Shown in pieces: positions 1 through 8,717 of a stretch of 64,000 bases of DNA. The position numbers and the translations under genes are program-made. Positions within the stretch are counted from its first letter, which is position 1, and the number at the start of each line of letters is the position of its first letter. Below the pieces are notes generated by a model that was not told the DNA's origin, searched no databases, and saw only the letters and a list, made by a program, of their open reading frames with translations. Source of the DNA: JBBITI01 sp963735055. GTDB taxonomy: Bacteria > Chloroflexota > Dehalococcoidia > Dehalococcoidales > UBA2162. Where the stretch lies: assembly GCA_963735055.1 (NCBI GenBank), contig CAVTJN010000006.1:201655-265654 (forward strand), read 5' to 3'.

Positions 1-824
1 GCGACCACCAGGACGCGGCCGGCGCCGAGGCGGTCGGACAGGTACCCGGCCAGGGGGCCGGAAGGCAGGCCGCCCAGATAGATGACGGCGAGCAGCAGGG
101 CGCCGATGGCCTTGCTCTTACCCAGGTCATCGACGACAAACATAGACACGTTAGCGGCCACCGAGAGAATGAAAATCTGGGCGGCGGTACCGATGATTAT
201 GAAGAGGATCAGTCGCCAGCGGCGGGGCAAGACAGGGGTGTTTGCGGTTGAGGACTGCGCCGCAGGGGAGGCGGGGGGGGTGGGTTTGACATTGGGGATG
301 AGGACAAAGATCACGATGCCGAGGACGACGACGATGATGCCGGGGATGATGAAGGCGCTGCGCCACCCCAGGTAGGAGGCGGCGAGGGCGGCGGCGATGA
401 GGGGGGCAGACAGATTACTGGCCGTGCCCCCGATCTGGTGAATGCCGAGCGCCCAGCCGCGCCGCCCGGGTTCTACCATACTGGAAACGGCCGGCGCCGA
501 GGCGGGATGGTAGCCGCCCCCGAACAGCCCCATCAAGACCATGCATACCAGCATCAGACCGTAGGTTGGGGCAAGTCCCGCCAGGATCCCCCACACCGCC
601 ACCCCGGAAATACCCAGCAAGAGCAGCATGCGCCGGCCCAGGCGATCGGCCAGCCAGCCGGCGGGCAACTGACTGATGCCGTAGGAGATGGTGAAGGCGG
701 CAAACAGGCCGTCGGCCTGGGCGTAATCGATGTTGAGAGTACTCCGAATGGACGGCAGCAGCGGCGGAACTACCGACGACAGCAGATGGTGTCCCCAGTG
801 TGCCAGCACGAACAACACCAGCAT
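1..824 (-). CDS. MFS transporter, C-terminal part cut off by the window edge
   Basis: Translating the minus strand from the ATG at 824 gives an open frame running off the left edge, about 274 residues. It shows the two-bundle pattern of a major facilitator: hydrophobic helices, then the loop motif GWLADRLGRRM between helices 2 and 3 (the DRxGRR signature), then further helices and a second related loop (GYLSDRLGAGR) near the edge, as expected for the C-terminal half. The role is proton-coupled or facilitated transport of an unidentified small solute across the inner membrane. No other in-frame ATG, GTG or TTG lies just upstream. The substrate cannot be read from the sequence. Confidence 0.85.
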   Translation of the reverse strand, partial: MLVLFVLAHWGHHLLSSVVPPLLPSIRSTLNIDYAQADGLFAAFTISYGISQLPAGWLADRLGRRMLLLLGISGVAVWGILAGLAPTYGLMLVCMVLMGLFGGGYHPASAPAVSSMVEPGRRGWALGIHQIGGTASNLSAPLIAAALAASYLGWRSAFIIPGIIVVVLGIVIFVLIPNVKPTPPASPAAQSSTANTPVLPRRWRLILFIIIGTAAQIFILSVAANVSMFVVDDLGKSKAIGALLLAVIYLGGLPSGPLAGYLSDRLGAGRVLVV

Positions 825-1400
825 CCGGGTCAGGGGTGTCTTGACCTTGTTCCTGTCGACGGGAGTGCCTCCAGGGAACCCCCGAAAACCGGCGTGGAGC
901 CGGGGTTCCCGCGGCTCCACGTACCCACTTCGCTGGGGAAGTGTATTCCGATTATAGAATGGAGGAAGGGGGCGGCGCAAGGGAGGCGGGAATCCAACTG
1001 GGGTGGGCGTGGATGGCCTGGTCTCCGGGATAGGGAGGGCAACCACAGGGGGTCAAGCCCGGCCATGACGATGATTTGGTCCCACAGAAGCAAGGGGTCC
1101 GGATTGCTTCGTCCCTGCGGTCCTCGCAATGACTGGTCTAGGGCAGGCCCCGGATCGGGTCTGGCCTCCGATGGTCGAGGGGACACTCAACGGCAGGGAA
1201 CATCTTGACCGCGATGGTCTCCGGAGTAGGGAGGACAACCACAAGTGGTCTCCGAGTTACGGCGGACAACCACTTCTGCGCTTCGCTGCGAAGGCGGTTA
1301 CCCCTTGACCATTCCTCGCGACGCTCGGAAGGGGGACGACCATTCTCCGCTGCGCTACGAAGAGGGCAGGCAGGCCCGGCCATGACGGTGACGAGCCGGC
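825..1400. other. Intergenic stretch made of dispersed repeats
   Basis: No credible gene is seen in these roughly 575 bases. They hold short repeat modules that recur elsewhere in the window. One at about 1093-1133 contains GGATTGCTTCGTC and CCTCGCAATGAC. A longer one at about 1140-1387 is largely repeated at 8908-9073. All open frames here are shadows without ribosome binding sites. Confidence 0.6.
1140..1387. repeat. Dispersed intergenic repeat, copy 1
   Basis: The segment 1294-1387 matches 8980-9073 almost base for base, with only a few substitutions. The flanking 1140-1200 part matches about 8908-8960, and copy 1 carries extra sequence between the two parts. Both copies sit in intergenic space. 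No transposase or target-site duplication is visible, so this is a non-coding dispersed repeat of unknown mobility. Confidence 0.75.
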
Positions 1401-1751
1401 CTAGGCCAGGGTGACGAAGATCGACAGGCGCGGGATGTCGCCGACGCCGCGGGTGATGTGTCCCCGACCGGTGACATCTTCGGCCAGCATGACGTCCCCC
1501 GGTCCGAACCGGCGGCTGGTCCCATCGCCCACCACGATTTCGCCCCGCCCCCGCAGCGTTATGACAAACTGCCGGCAGGGGGCATTGTGCCACTGCTGGT
1601 CGAGGGTTCCTTCGGTTTCCCGGAAAAGAATACCGCCGGCTTTGATCAGGTCTGACCGGCGCTCCCCGACGCCGAAGGTCTTCAGGTCAATGTCAATGTC
1701 TTCGAAATGCGACTCGCCATCGGCGCCGGTGTACAGACGCACCGCTTTCAT
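1401..1751 (-). CDS. Small cupin-domain protein
   Basis: This 116-residue protein has a single cupin beta-barrel pattern: a central segment with QWHNAPCRQFVITLRGRGEI (first cupin motif region, one His visible) and a later GPGDVMLAEDVTGRGHITR segment (second motif with a His). Cupins of this size bind a metal or small ligand and are either enzymes or sensors; the reaction is unknown. The ATG at 1751 was chosen over an upstream start because AGGAGG lies 5 bases before it. It is the last gene of a minus-strand run that includes YedE, after a gap of about 75 bases. Confidence 0.7.
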   Translation of the reverse strand: MKAVRLYTGADGESHFEDIDIDLKTFGVGERRSDLIKAGGILFRETEGTLDQQWHNAPCRQFVITLRGRGEIVVGDGTSRRFGPGDVMLAEDVTGRGHITRGVGDIPRLSIFVTLA

Positions 1752-1826
1752 TCTTGCCTCCTTGGGGCTTCTCCGGGCTATGATACCCGCAAGGCGGCCA
1801 CCGGACAAGCCCGCCGGCCGGGAGAG

Positions 1827-2996
1827 TCAATAGCGGTACCGCCGGGGCCGGAACAGTGCCAGTAGAACGATGCCAAGCGCCCACAGGGCGCCGACCAGGA
1901 GCCACGGGCCGGCCACCTCGCCGAGCCGGTTGGGGACTGTTCCGCCTGCAGCGGGCAGGGCGAGGGTACTGAGCAGCACGCGCCCGGCGCCAATACCAAT
2001 TACCAGCCCCAGCGTCCCAACCATGTTGACCACGTTGCCCTGGCCGAATTTCCACAGGCTTCCGATGAAACAACCGTCGGCAAAGATAAAACCAAAGCCC
2101 ATGAGAAACGAGCCAACGATCAACAGGCCGGGGGCGGTGACGGTGGGGTCCACGTCGATAGGAGCGTAAAGACCCAGGTCCAGGCCAAGCCGGTAGAAGA
2201 GGGCGAGGCACATGACGGTCAACAGGACCGACCGCCACACATAGGCCGAGTGCGATATGAACAGTTCTTTGAGCATGCTGGACATGCAGACCGTCCCGCG
2301 CTCGGCCACAAATCCGAATGCCACCATCAGGAACATCGCCAGTACCAGGCCGCCCCGGTTGACCAGACTTCCGGGCAGCAGGACCACCACTGCCCCCAAT
2401 GCGGCGGCGAAGAGAACGGTCAACCCGGCAAACGCCAACCGGCGGCTGCCCGGACCGGTCAACTTCGCCGGGACAGGGATCTCCCGTTTCAGATGCCCCA
2501 TCCGCCGCGTCGCCATCACCAGCAGCCGGGAGGCGGCGGCGCCCCCGGCGAACATCAAGGCGACATATATCCAGCCCTGGGTGATCATGAAGGCGGGCAG
2601 GGTGAACACCCCGGCGAGATTGAAGAGTACGACCGAATTCAGGGACATGCCGGCGGCCACGGAGCCCGCCCCGGCCACCGCCCCACCCGCCAGGGCGAGA
2701 AGGAGGGGCTCGAAGGTGAGCGGGAGCTTGATGCTGAATTCGCCGGCGAAATGCGCAGCTACGAAAGCGCCGTAGACTATCAGGCCGAAAGCGGGCAGCG
2801 GGTTCTCCAGGAAACCGGCCACGGGGCCCCGGCCGGGAGTGAGGTAGTGCTGATTGAAGTACCAGAAGGCGATGAGCAGGGCCGACATGGCCAGGCCGGT
2901 AGGCAGGTGCGACCAGTGCCGGGCATACCAGCCTCGGAACGGACTCCGGGAACGATGCGACGGAACGGACGCCACGCCGGTCACCGGGTTCACCAC
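1827..2996 (-). CDS. YeeE/YedE-family sulfur-transport membrane protein
   Basis: A 389-residue polytopic membrane protein. The C-terminal half carries the family signature GFIFADGCFIGSLWKFGQGN, and an earlier repeat ends in AERGTVCMSSMLKE. Both hold the conserved Cys residues of this internally duplicated family. YeeE/YedE proteins move thiosulfate or other sulfur species, and some members travel with selenium-utilisation genes. The start is a GTG (GTG-GTG doublet) that overlaps the end of the ribokinase-fold gene by 7 bases, so translation is probably coupled. The same run includes a DUF3343 gene. I infer sulfur or selenium supply; the exact substrate is unknown. Confidence 0.85.
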   Translation of the reverse strand: MVNPVTGVASVPSHRSRSPFRGWYARHWSHLPTGLAMSALLIAFWYFNQHYLTPGRGPVAGFLENPLPAFGLIVYGAFVAAHFAGEFSIKLPLTFEPLLLALAGGAVAGAGSVAAGMSLNSVVLFNLAGVFTLPAFMITQGWIYVALMFAGGAAASRLLVMATRRMGHLKREIPVPAKLTGPGSRRLAFAGLTVLFAAALGAVVVLLPGSLVNRGGLVLAMFLMVAFGFVAERGTVCMSSMLKELFISHSAYVWRSVLLTVMCLALFYRLGLDLGLYAPIDVDPTVTAPGLLIVGSFLMGFGFIFADGCFIGSLWKFGQGNVVNMVGTLGLVIGIGAGRVLLSTLALPAAGGTVPNRLGEVAGPWLLVGALWALGIVLLALFRPRRYRY

Positions 2997-3857
2997 GGCC
3001 GTTGTCCGCGGCGGCGTTCGTAGTCCTCCAAGGCCGCCGGAATCTCCCGGATGAACTCCCCGATCTGAGTGGCCGGGGTACAGGCGATCCGCCGGCCAAC
3101 GAGGCGGTTCACGGTAAGCGCCATAAGCTCGGCGTCAGCGGTCTTGAGGGACCTCAGGGCGGACAGCATGCCGGTAATGGTGTCGCCCGTTCCGCCGATG
3201 GCCTCCATGGCGGGCAGGTCGGGCTGCCGGCACGTTCCCACCCGGACGGACCCCCGGTAGACATAGTCGACCGGCCCTTTTATGACCAGCGTCCGGGCGG
3301 CGTTCCGGTGGCGGTAAGCCGACCTGACCAGGGCGTCAACATCGAACGGGCGCCCCGGCGGCGTCCCGGCTTACGTAGATGGGGTGGGGGGCAAATTCGT
3401 CGGCCAGGAAGGCCAACTCCGCCCGGTCGGGCGTGAACACGTCGACCAGGGCGGCCTTCTTGGCCGCTTTCATCAGGTACATGCCACCGGCGTCGGCGAT
3501 CAACTCCGGCCTTTTCGGCAGGGCGTTCAGCTTGTCCAGGAACGGGCCGGCGTAGGCCAGCTTGGGAAACAGGTAGTGGAGGGTGACCACGTCCGGACTA
3601 CAGCCGGCCAGGCCGGCTCCGGCCTCACCAAACATCAGGGCCGTACCTTTCCCGTCGCCGACATCGCCACCCAGAACACACAGCGGCGGGGGCAGGCCAT
3701 AGTAGCTGCACACGGCGGCACACGCCCCGGCCATCGCCGCCGTCCCCCGCTCGACCGGAAATTGGCGGGCGCCGACATAGAGATGGCCGTCCCCGGCCGC
3801 GGCCGGGCCGGTGTAGACGCCGGTCGGAAAGGGGACCGTTCCGACTAAGACAATCAT
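2990..3857 (-). CDS. Ribokinase-fold protein resembling NAD(P)HX dehydratase, one frameshift
   Basis: Two frames together make one protein of about 288 residues. The N-terminal part (from the ATG at 3857) has a Rossmann-like start and ADAGGMYLMKAAKK followed by FTPDRAELAFLADE. The C-terminal part has GGTGDTITGMLSAL, the GxGD anion-hole and catalytic motif of the ribokinase and carbohydrate-kinase fold. The reading frame breaks at about 3350-3362, near a run of four C (four G on the coding strand), where one base change restores continuity into RPFDVDALV. The start overlaps the DUF3343 stop as ATGA and the end overlaps yedE. The substrate is unknown; the YjeF-C dehydratase resemblance is moderate. 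Confidence 0.7.
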
Positions 3858-4387
3858 CGGGGTTTGACCTTCTCTTTCAAGGCGTCAAACGCCAGTTGAA
3901 GCATGAAGGAGCAGAGGCTATTACCCAGGTCGACCGGGTTCCCGGCTTCGCCGATAGGGGATTGGTACAGTTGCCGGGCGACGAAAGGAATGTCGGGACA
4001 GCCGCCGCCCGAGATGTTGACGATGCGCTGCTGGGGCCTATCGATGGTTATCTTCATGTTGCCCGCCCGGCACATCAGATATCCATCGATTTCCACAAAT
4101 GATACCTGCTTAAGGATATCCGGCAGCATCTGTTTGGTGGACACGGTCCTCTGGGGCGGGCATCCGGCCTGCGACAACACCACTTCGAGGGATTCCTGTT
4201 CGATGAGGTCGAATTCGACCGCCAGATCACAGCCCACCCGGAATTCGGGGGGTGGGGCCACCAGCCTGACGGCGAACTGCTCCCCGGCCAGCATCTTGTG
4301 AACCAGAATCACTTCCTGCACCGTCCCGTACAGGAGGATGCCTTTGGGCGCCTGGTAGCCGGCGCCAAACAACCGTTTCAACCACAC
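3854..4387 (-). CDS. DUF3343-type putative Se/S carrier protein
   Basis: A 177-residue protein. The first 80 or so residues match the DUF3343 layout: GILLYGTVQEVILVHKML, then RLVAPPPEFRVGCDLAVEF with a conserved Cys, then VVLSQAGCPPQ with a second. DUF3343 proteins are thought to be small sulfur or selenium carriers. The remaining 95 residues (VNISGGGCPDIPFVARQLY and on) are an extra C-terminal domain I do not recognise. Translation starts at a GTG behind a purine-rich stretch. The stop overlaps the next start as ATGA, and YedE follows, which supports a shared job in sulfur or selenium metabolism. Function is inferred from family and context only. Confidence 0.75.
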   Translation of the reverse strand: MWLKRLFGAGYQAPKGILLYGTVQEVILVHKMLAGEQFAVRLVAPPPEFRVGCDLAVEFDLIEQESLEVVLSQAGCPPQRTVSTKQMLPDILKQVSFVEIDGYLMCRAGNMKITIDRPQQRIVNISGGGCPDIPFVARQLYQSPIGEAGNPVDLGNSLCSFMLQLAFDALKEKVKPR

Positions 4388-4441
4388 TGCCTTCAGCCCC
4401 TCCCCAAGGCTCGTTGGTACTTGCTTGTAGTGTTCCGGGAG

Positions 4442-5002
4442 TCAGAAAAGACCCGGAACGAACATCCTGGTGCGCTGCGCGTAGCCCGGATACGCCGGAA
4501 ACTCCCGGGCGAGCAGTTCCTCCTCCTTACGTGCCCTCACATAGTAGACGGCCGCCACGGGCACGGCGGCGGCGATGATGAGGTAGCTGCCGGTGAGCAA
4601 CCCCGAACCCAGGGTGATCAGGACCATGGATGAATACATGGGGTGCCGCACCCGGGCGTAGAGCCCGGCAGTGACCAGTTCCTGGCCTTCGGAAACCGAG
4701 GCCGAAATTGACCAGTTACCGCGAAGATAAAGGTGGGCGATCAGGTACAGGGCCAGCCCACCCCATGCCGCCACTGCCCCGGCGGCCAGGGTCAATGCAT
4801 TCCCCTGGTAGCGCCCCAGATGAGGCGGCAGCGAGGCGAGGGCGAAAACGAGGATAAAGGGAATGAACACCAGAAAATCGACCCCGACCCCGGCTTCCCA
4901 GCGCCGGGCGCCGTGCCGCCACAGCACCTGACCGAGCACGGCCACGGCCAGCAGGACAATCCACACCAAGCCGAAGGAGGCCAACCCGAACTGGTCTGTC
5001 AC
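4442..5002 (-). CDS. Isoprenylcysteine/phospholipid methyltransferase-family membrane protein
   Basis: A 186-residue integral membrane protein with about four hydrophobic segments. It has the ICMT/PEMT C-terminal signature: VRHPMYSSM, then a hydrophobic pair, then RARKEEELLAREFPAYPGYA near the end, with the Glu-Glu and Tyr residues that bind S-adenosylmethionine in this superfamily. Bacterial members methylate lipids or other small hydrophobic acceptors; the acceptor here is unknown. The start is GTG with GGGG upstream. It follows lgt and a small membrane protein on the same strand, and is followed 54 bases later by the DUF3343 gene. Confidence 0.8.
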   Translation of the reverse strand: MTDQFGLASFGLVWIVLLAVAVLGQVLWRHGARRWEAGVGVDFLVFIPFILVFALASLPPHLGRYQGNALTLAAGAVAAWGGLALYLIAHLYLRGNWSISASVSEGQELVTAGLYARVRHPMYSSMVLITLGSGLLTGSYLIIAAAVPVAAVYYVRARKEEELLAREFPAYPGYAQRTRMFVPGLF

Positions 5003-5021
5003 CGCTATCCCCCGGCCTCGA

Positions 5022-5283
5022 TCATGCGGGCTGACCGACGACCAGAGTGGCGAAACAGGTAACGGCCAGGACCAGGACGCTGGCCGCCAGACCGGTGAAC
5101 ATCCCCGCCGCCACCCGCCGCCGCCGCATGACGCCGACTACGATGGCGACCGGCCATGACCAGCATGAAACAGATTGCGGTCACTCCCATCATGAATTCG
5201 GGGAGGTGGGCGGTAAAGGAGACTATCGTCAACGCTGAAAGGGGGACCGCAGTGGCCACAAAAGCTTTCCAGAAGCTGCTCAT
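5022..5283 (-). CDS. Small two-to-three-helix membrane protein, one frameshift
   Basis: The ATG at 5283 overlaps the lgt stop (TAATG). The first frame reads MSSFWKAFVATAVPLSALTI and on to CFMLVMAG. At about 5150 the frame breaks, and the next frame continues as VAIVVGVMRRRRVAAGM followed by a clear hydrophobic helix ending VVGQPA and a TGA at 5022. Joined, this is about 87 residues with two or three membrane segments. The unshifted frame would instead give an Arg/Gly-rich tail unlike a real protein. I do not recognise the family. Its position between lgt and the ICMT-like gene suggests an envelope role. Confidence 0.5.
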
Positions 5284-6107
5284 TACCTGACCTCCTGTTT
5301 TTCGGTCGTCCTGGCGGTACCAGACCGCATCTGAGCCACTGCCCCGGTTGAGGCAATGGCCGTCGCCGGACCGGGTCCGTTTTTCTGCGGACCGCGCCGG
5401 CGGAGGTAGTATTGGGTACCAAAACCGGCGACGCCGGCGAGGCAGAGCCATTGCACCAGGGTGAGCCCCAGGAAGGGGACGGGCGTCGGCTGATACCGCA
5501 GGAACTCCAGCGGGAACCGGATGACCGAGTATCCGATCATATAGATCTGGAACAGCTCCCCGTCCCGGAAGGAGACCAGCCGGCGCCGGAACAAGAAGGC
5601 AAACAGCGCCAGGTCGAGGACCAGCTCGTAAAGCTGGACCGGATGGCGGTAGGCGCCGGCCTGGGACACCGCCCAGGGCAGCGATGAGGGTACGCCATAG
5701 GCGTCGCCGGCCAGGAAATTGCCGAGCCGGCCGATGGCCTGTCCCAATGGCAGGAAAGGCGCGATGAGATCGCCGGTGCACTTTTCGACATGCAACAGCC
5801 GCTCCGTCAGCGTCACCGCCAGGTAGCCGCCGGCGATACCCCCGAACAGGGTCGAGCCGTGGGCCGGGATGGTCGGCAGCAGGCGCCAGAACTCCCCGGG
5901 CCCCAGAAACACCAGCATGCCCACTTTGGCGCCCACGATGGCCCCGATCAGACCGATCGAACCGATCATCAGGGTCTCGTCGGTCAGCCGGAAACGGCGC
6001 TTCGCCTCGTGATAGGAGAGGATACCGACGGCAATGAAGGCGCTCAAGATGCACACCGTGTAGGCGTGGATCTGGACCGGCCCGATATTGAACACTACCG
6101 GAAACAC
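5283..6107 (-). CDS. lgt: Prolipoprotein diacylglyceryl transferase (Lgt-like)
   Basis: A 274-residue polytopic membrane protein of normal Lgt length. It shows the expected order: NIGPVQIHAYTVCILSAFIA at the N-terminus, a central STLFGGIAGGYLAV, then LGQAIGRLGNFLAGDAYG, which is the Lgt signature with the essential Arg and Asn, and the later HPVQLYELVLDLALF. Lgt moves diacylglycerol from phosphatidylglycerol onto the lipobox Cys of prolipoproteins. Lipobox-bearing proteins do occur in this window (near 9.9, 10.5 and 20.3 kb). The start is GTG just after GGAGG. The final 50 residues are poorly conserved and hydrophilic. Confidence 0.88.
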   Translation of the reverse strand: MFPVVFNIGPVQIHAYTVCILSAFIAVGILSYHEAKRRFRLTDETLMIGSIGLIGAIVGAKVGMLVFLGPGEFWRLLPTIPAHGSTLFGGIAGGYLAVTLTERLLHVEKCTGDLIAPFLPLGQAIGRLGNFLAGDAYGVPSSLPWAVSQAGAYRHPVQLYELVLDLALFAFLFRRRLVSFRDGELFQIYMIGYSVIRFPLEFLRYQPTPVPFLGLTLVQWLCLAGVAGFGTQYYLRRRGPQKNGPGPATAIASTGAVAQMRSGTARTTEKQEVR

Positions 6108-6181
6108 GTTCCTCCACCGGACGCCGCCGCCCGTGACAAGCGGGATCGGCGGACGTGATTATTTGTGAAACGTTCCGTCGT

Positions 6182-7573
6182 TCATCCCATCGCCCCCGAC
6201 GCCAAGGCAGAAAAGACCTTCTTACGGTAGCCGAGACTGTTGTAAGCGCAGAAGGGAATCATGCGTCCGTCCGGTATCAACTGGCCGACGCAACACTTGT
6301 GGAGGACGTCGAGGTCCATGGTGTAGGCGTCGGCAAAGTCCTGGATGACGATGGTGAACACGTGCCGCTTGAGATGGGAGGCGGTATTCAGGAACGGGAT
6401 GTCGCAACAGGCGTCCCGGAAGCGGCGCACGGTCGACGTGGCTCCCGGCACGGCTCCCGCCGACCACAACCCTTCCAATGCCTGCAGTATCTCGGGCCGG
6501 ATTTCAGGCAGGGTGCGGTTGACCACGTAGTTCAGGTACTTGTCGACTTCGAGGACCCGGGGCAGCGGCGTCATCTTGTCCCCATCCACATAGAGGTAGG
6601 TCGCCGAGCGACACGTCGGATGGCAACAGGGCACCGGAATGAAATCACTTTCGACGAGCAGCCCCTGCGTCTGCTGCGCAATACCATGAATGACATCGGC
6701 GATCGTCTCCCGGTCCAGGGGGTCCGACTCCGGGTATCTTCCCCCGTGGGTCACCGGCTGGAAGGCGATGCCGTGGACGGCCGGGTGTCTCAGGCCAAAC
6801 TTCACGATCTCGCCGAGCTGGTCGTGGTTAGCGCTCTTGTCAACGGTCGGCACGAGGACGACATCGAGCTTCGCCTGAGCGAGCCGGTCGAGCGCTTTCA
6901 GTTTGACGGCGAGGAGGTTCCGGCCCCGGAGCACCATCTGGGACCGGGCCGAGAAGCCGTCAAACTGGAGATAGACGGTCGGCCGGACGTCGGCGAGCCG
7001 GGCCAGGAAGGCATCGTCTTCGGCGATGCGGATGCCGTTGGTGTTGAGCATTACCATGGCGATGCCGCGGGCGTTGGCGAGCCGGATCATGGCGATGAGG
7101 CCGGGATGGATGGTGGGTTCACCGCCGCTGAACTGCACCACCTCCGGCTTCCCTTCCAGTTCCACGAAGCGGTCGAGCATTCGTTCCACCTGGGTCAGGG
7201 TGAGGTCGAAGCCGGGACCGGCATCGGCGAAACATACCGGGCACTCCAGGTTGCAGCGGCTGGTGATTTCGATCAGGGCGGCGCACGTGTGCTGACGGTG
7301 TTCGGGGCACAGGCCGCAGTCATCGGGACATCCCCGGACTGCGGCGGTACTGAACGCCAGTGGGGGGCGGCCGGGTTTGTTAAAGGGGAGGGAATCCAAA
7401 TACATCCGGGCGTCGGAACTAAGCAACGCCTCGAACGGACCGTGGGTGGGGCAGGCCTTCTGCATGATGACCCGGTCATCCCGGATGATGACCCGGGCGT
7501 CGATCGGAGTCAGGCACGTGGGACAGACGCTGCGGGTGGATTCGGAATAGCTGCTCGCACGATCCGTGTTCAC
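6182..7573 (-). CDS. Tes-like radical SAM enzyme (MJ0619/tetraether-synthase type)
   Basis: A 463-residue protein with an N-terminal zinc-ribbon (C17, C20, C41, H44), an extra Cys cluster (C82, C86, C89, C97) and the radical SAM motif CNLECPVC at C107/C111/C114, followed by VQFSGGEPT. Near the C-terminus it has CCVGQLIPDGRMIPFCAYN. This order matches the MJ0619 family, whose characterised archaeal member Tes joins phytanyl chains head to head to make tetraether lipids. Bacterial relatives exist, and some make other C-C bonds at unactivated carbons. The start is GTG behind GGAAGG. It lies 75 bases upstream of lgt. The family is clear; the lipid substrate is inference. Confidence 0.8.
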   Translation of the reverse strand: MNTDRASSYSESTRSVCPTCLTPIDARVIIRDDRVIMQKACPTHGPFEALLSSDARMYLDSLPFNKPGRPPLAFSTAAVRGCPDDCGLCPEHRQHTCAALIEITSRCNLECPVCFADAGPGFDLTLTQVERMLDRFVELEGKPEVVQFSGGEPTIHPGLIAMIRLANARGIAMVMLNTNGIRIAEDDAFLARLADVRPTVYLQFDGFSARSQMVLRGRNLLAVKLKALDRLAQAKLDVVLVPTVDKSANHDQLGEIVKFGLRHPAVHGIAFQPVTHGGRYPESDPLDRETIADVIHGIAQQTQGLLVESDFIPVPCCHPTCRSATYLYVDGDKMTPLPRVLEVDKYLNYVVNRTLPEIRPEILQALEGLWSAGAVPGATSTVRRFRDACCDIPFLNTASHLKRHVFTIVIQDFADAYTMDLDVLHKCCVGQLIPDGRMIPFCAYNSLGYRKKVFSALASGAMG

Positions 7574-7631
7574 GACTTACCCTTCCTAACGCGTCCACGG
7601 TGATTCGATTTGCGGCGGATGGATGACGCGC

Positions 7632-8717
7632 CTAAGGATAGAGCCGCTCGTTGCCTTTGTCAATTGCCACCCCAGCGCGCTGCCTCAACTGGCCGCAGGC
7701 GGCGTCGATCTCGGCCCCGCGCTCCAGGCGTTGCGTAACCTGGATGGAGCCCCGGGCCAGTATCTCCCGGAAAGCCCGGACGCGATCGGGCGAAGATGGC
7801 CGGAGCCCGGTCCCGGACACGTTATTGAACGGGATCAGATTTACGTGGCAGTTCAGTCCGCGCAGGACCCTTGTGAGTTGCTGCGCCTCGGCCTCACGGT
7901 CGTTAATGCCGTCGAGCAGGCAATATTCGAAGGTGATACGCCGTCCCGTCAGCCCGATGTAGGTACGGCAGACGTTCAGCAGTTCGGCAATCGTCCATTT
8001 GGCCATGCCCGGCATCAGACGGTTCCGCAGCCGGTCGTCGGGTGCGTGCAGCGAGACCGCCAGGGTGACCTGCACCCGCTCTTCGGCCAACCGGAGAATA
8101 CCGGGGACAATGCCCGCCGTACTCACCGTCAGATTCCGCGCGCCGATCCCAAGTTCGGTATTCAGCAGGGAGACGGCTTTCAGCGTCGCTTCGTAATTGA
8201 GCAGCGGCTCCCCCATACCCATGAAGGCGACGTGGTCGATGCGGGTGCCCGATCCGCCGGCCGGAAGCGGCGGCGGCAGTCCGGCGGCTTCCCTCACGGC
8301 CAGTACCTGGCCGACGATCTCGCCGGCGGTCAGGTTACGGGAGAATCCGCCCAGGCCGGTGGCACAGAACTGACAGCCCATGGCGCAGCCGACCTGAGTG
8401 GAGACGCAGCAGCTGTAGCGGTCGGCGTAGGGCAGACCGACGGTTTCCACCCGCGCCCCGTCGGCCATTTCGAGGAGTAACTTGATGGTCCCGTCGGCGG
8501 CTTTCTGGACGGCGACCGGCCGGCCCCGACCGACTTCGTACTTTGCGGCCAGCCGGGCCCGCAGCTCTTTGGGGAGATTGTCCATCGCCTCGATGGTGTG
8601 CACCCCGCGCTGGTATACCCAGGCCGCCAGCTGTTTGCCGCGGTAGGCCGGTACGCCTTCGGTCTGCGCCAGCCTACATAGTTCTTCGGTGCCGAGTCCT
8701 AACAGGGCTTCTGACAT
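7632..8717 (-). CDS. rlmN: 23S rRNA (adenine2503-C2)-methyltransferase RlmN
   Basis: A protein of about 361 residues, the usual RlmN length. The radical SAM motif CAMGCQFCATG is followed by NLTAGEIVGQVLAV and MGMGEPLLNY, all typical of RlmN. The acceptor Cys region near the C-terminus (CGQLRQRAG) supplies the mono-methylated Cys used in the transfer to A2503 of 23S rRNA. An upstream extension of 31 codons is possible, but the ATG at 8717 has a GGAAAGG site and gives the standard N-terminus (MSEALLGLGTEEL). It is unlinked to the next gene, which is separated by a repeat-filled gap. Confidence 0.93.
   Translation of the reverse strand: MSEALLGLGTEELCRLAQTEGVPAYRGKQLAAWVYQRGVHTIEAMDNLPKELRARLAAKYEVGRGRPVAVQKAADGTIKLLLEMADGARVETVGLPYADRYSCCVSTQVGCAMGCQFCATGLGGFSRNLTAGEIVGQVLAVREAAGLPPPLPAGGSGTRIDHVAFMGMGEPLLNYEATLKAVSLLNTELGIGARNLTVSTAGIVPGILRLAEERVQVTLAVSLHAPDDRLRNRLMPGMAKWTIAELLNVCRTYIGLTGRRITFEYCLLDGINDREAEAQQLTRVLRGLNCHVNLIPFNNVSGTGLRPSSPDRVRAFREILARGSIQVTQRLERGAEIDAACGQLRQRAGVAIDKGNERLYP

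Noticed and set aside
1693..3099. A 468-codon minus-strand frame across yedE
   Set aside because: It is out of frame with the recognisable YedE protein and shows only low-complexity Arg/Gly text.
5005..7603. Long open frames opposite or out of frame with lgt and the Tes-like gene (370 and 482 codons)
   Set aside because: They are shadows created by the high GC content. They are rich in Arg, Gly and Pro, have no ribosome site and no family pattern, while lgt and the radical SAM gene in the other frames are clear.
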